From: Oscillospiraceae bacterium
GTDB taxonomy: Bacteria; Bacillota; Clostridia; Oscillospirales; Ruminococcaceae
Direction: 5' to 3'
Assembly: GCA_031253365.1 (NCBI GenBank)
Contig: JAIRWE010000092.1
Coordinates: 1-6,413, forward strand
Length of the DNA: 6,413 bases
Under the pieces are notes generated by a model. That model worked only from the letters and a program-made list of their open reading frames with translations, had not been told where the DNA came from and ran no database searches. Positions within the stretch are counted from its first letter, which is position 1, and each line of letters opens with the position of its first letter. The translations under genes and the position numbers were made by a program. Below, piece by piece: positions 5,808-6,413 of this stretch.

Positions 5808-5847
5808 CGCTTTTTCGCCCGCTATCCGTGTGCCGCTTTTCCGCCCG
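5808..5847. repeat. Pair of 14-bp direct repeats in the intergenic region
   Basis: On the plus strand CGCTTTTTCGCCCG (5808-5821) and CGCTTTTCCGCCCG (5834-5847) match at 13 of 14 positions and begin 26 nt apart. They lie in the 83-nt gap between the PilX-like gene and the 380-residue prepilin; the second copy abuts the PilX-like stop codon. They could be regulator or processing sites, or chance in GC-rich DNA. Confidence 0.45.
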
Positions 5848-6413
5848 TTATCTGTACACCACGAACGAACGCCTGTCGCTGGGCAGGAACTTCCACGTCC
5901 TGTCCGGCGTGGGCAGAATTTCCGGCGGCGGCGGCGGTGTAACGCTGGGCGGCACGCCGCCTCCGCTCCCGCTCCCGGTGAGGTACCCCACCAAGTCGTT
6001 ATCCGGCTTCACGCCGACGAAATAACCCAAGGTGGAGATTACGTAGTCCGAAACTATCATCCCGCCCAGCAGAACCGTGGGTTCCTGACCGGAGCTGTTC
6101 GCGTAGTTGAACGTCATGTACGGGGCGTAAACGAACCCCGTGAAGAGCGAGCCGTTCGAGAAGCGAATGTCGGCGTATCTGCTGTTGCTGACGATAAAGA
6201 TATTCGTGTTGACGGGGTACTTCGCCGTGTTGTCCGCGCCGGCGGGGGCGTTGATGTTCGCGCGGGTTTCGACGGGCGGGTTGCTGGTCGCCCCCAAGTC
6301 CTCCCGAATGTTCATTTCGCCTTCGCACAGGTTTTGCCTGCAATTTTGGCAGATGCTCGGATACCCGTGCTCGACGTCGTTATGCACGTGCTGTTTATGG
6401 ACGCCCAAGCACC
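5848..6413 (-). CDS. PilX-like pilus assembly protein, C-terminal part (5' end outside window)
   Basis: The frame is open to the right edge, so only the last 187 full codons are visible; the TTG at 6408 has no role as a start. Numbering from C1 at 6411, residues 1-30 hold a His/Cys cluster: H5, H8, H10, H15, then C21, C24 and C29. Residues 66-135 look like the repeated beta-strand C-terminal domain (DUF7305 type) common in PilX-like proteins of Gram-positive T4P loci, with TGFVYAPYMTFNY (91-103) and LLGGMIVSDYVIS (114-126). I recall this family by pattern only. Residues 146-169 are Gly- then Pro-rich (5905-5976), and the protein ends in a short basic/aromatic tail with W173. It heads the visible prepilin operon; an 83-nt gap separates it from the next gene. 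Whether it has a class III prepilin leader cannot be seen. Confidence 0.75.
   Translation of the reverse strand, partial: CLGVHKQHVHNDVEHGYPSICQNCRQNLCEGEMNIREDLGATSNPPVETRANINAPAGADNTAKYPVNTNIFIVSNSRYADIRFSNGSLFTGFVYAPYMTFNYANSSGQEPTVLLGGMIVSDYVISTLGYFVGVKPDNDLVGYLTGSGSGGGVPPSVTPPPPPEILPTPDRTWKFLPSDRRSFVVYR

Noticed and set aside
6406..6408. TTG as start of the PilX-like protein
   Set aside because: The frame stays open to the window edge and the sequence after it is not an N-terminal signal or prepilin leader, so the gene is truncated by the window.

Overview
The window is part of a chromosomal type IV pilus (T4P) locus. All six genes belong to the pilus machine: two motor ATPases, a prepilin peptidase and three pilin-like or minor-pilin-like proteins. 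The organism is most likely a bacterium of the Clostridia/Bacillota type. The reasons are strong AGGAGG-like ribosome binding sites before nearly every gene, a prepilin peptidase of the short four-cysteine kind with a GGADVQL motif, prepilins with a short Lys-rich leader before FTLVE, and a PilX-like protein with a shell or beta-repeat C-terminal domain. This assignment is inference. There is no rRNA, tRNA, CRISPR array, transposase or phage gene.

Layout. From right to left on the minus strand: a 5'-truncated PilX-like pilus assembly protein (5848-6413), a 380-residue prepilin with a canonical G|FTLVE site and a Pro-rich linker (4622-5764), and a 294-residue prepilin with an A|FTLVE site and a Cys-rich acidic tail (3695-4579). 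They are spaced 83 and 42 nt apart and look like one operon whose start lies beyond the right edge. On the plus strand, pilD (2726-3622) converges on this operon, and a perfect 11-bp stem (3640-3665) lies between the two ends. pilD is divergent from a second minus-strand unit: pilB (939-2639), then pilT 42 nt downstream (start at 896, running off the left edge). pilD has a well-formed extended -10 promoter in the 86-nt divergent region.

How the genes fit together. PilD would cut the leaders of the two prepilins, and perhaps of the PilX-like protein, whose N-terminus is not visible. PilB would power pilus extension and PilT retraction. The three pilin-like proteins probably form or prime the fibre, or carry its adhesive tip. 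The platform protein PilC and the PilM/N/O proteins are not in the window and may lie beyond either edge.

The core machinery is ordinary. The unusual parts are accessory: Cys-rich or Cys/His segments on the pilin-like proteins, an Ala at the processing site of one prepilin, a three-copy 12-residue repeat inserted in PilD, and a PilB N-domain that keeps a c-di-GMP-type repeat pattern but lacks the usual arginines. No gene-free stretch exceeds 90 bases.
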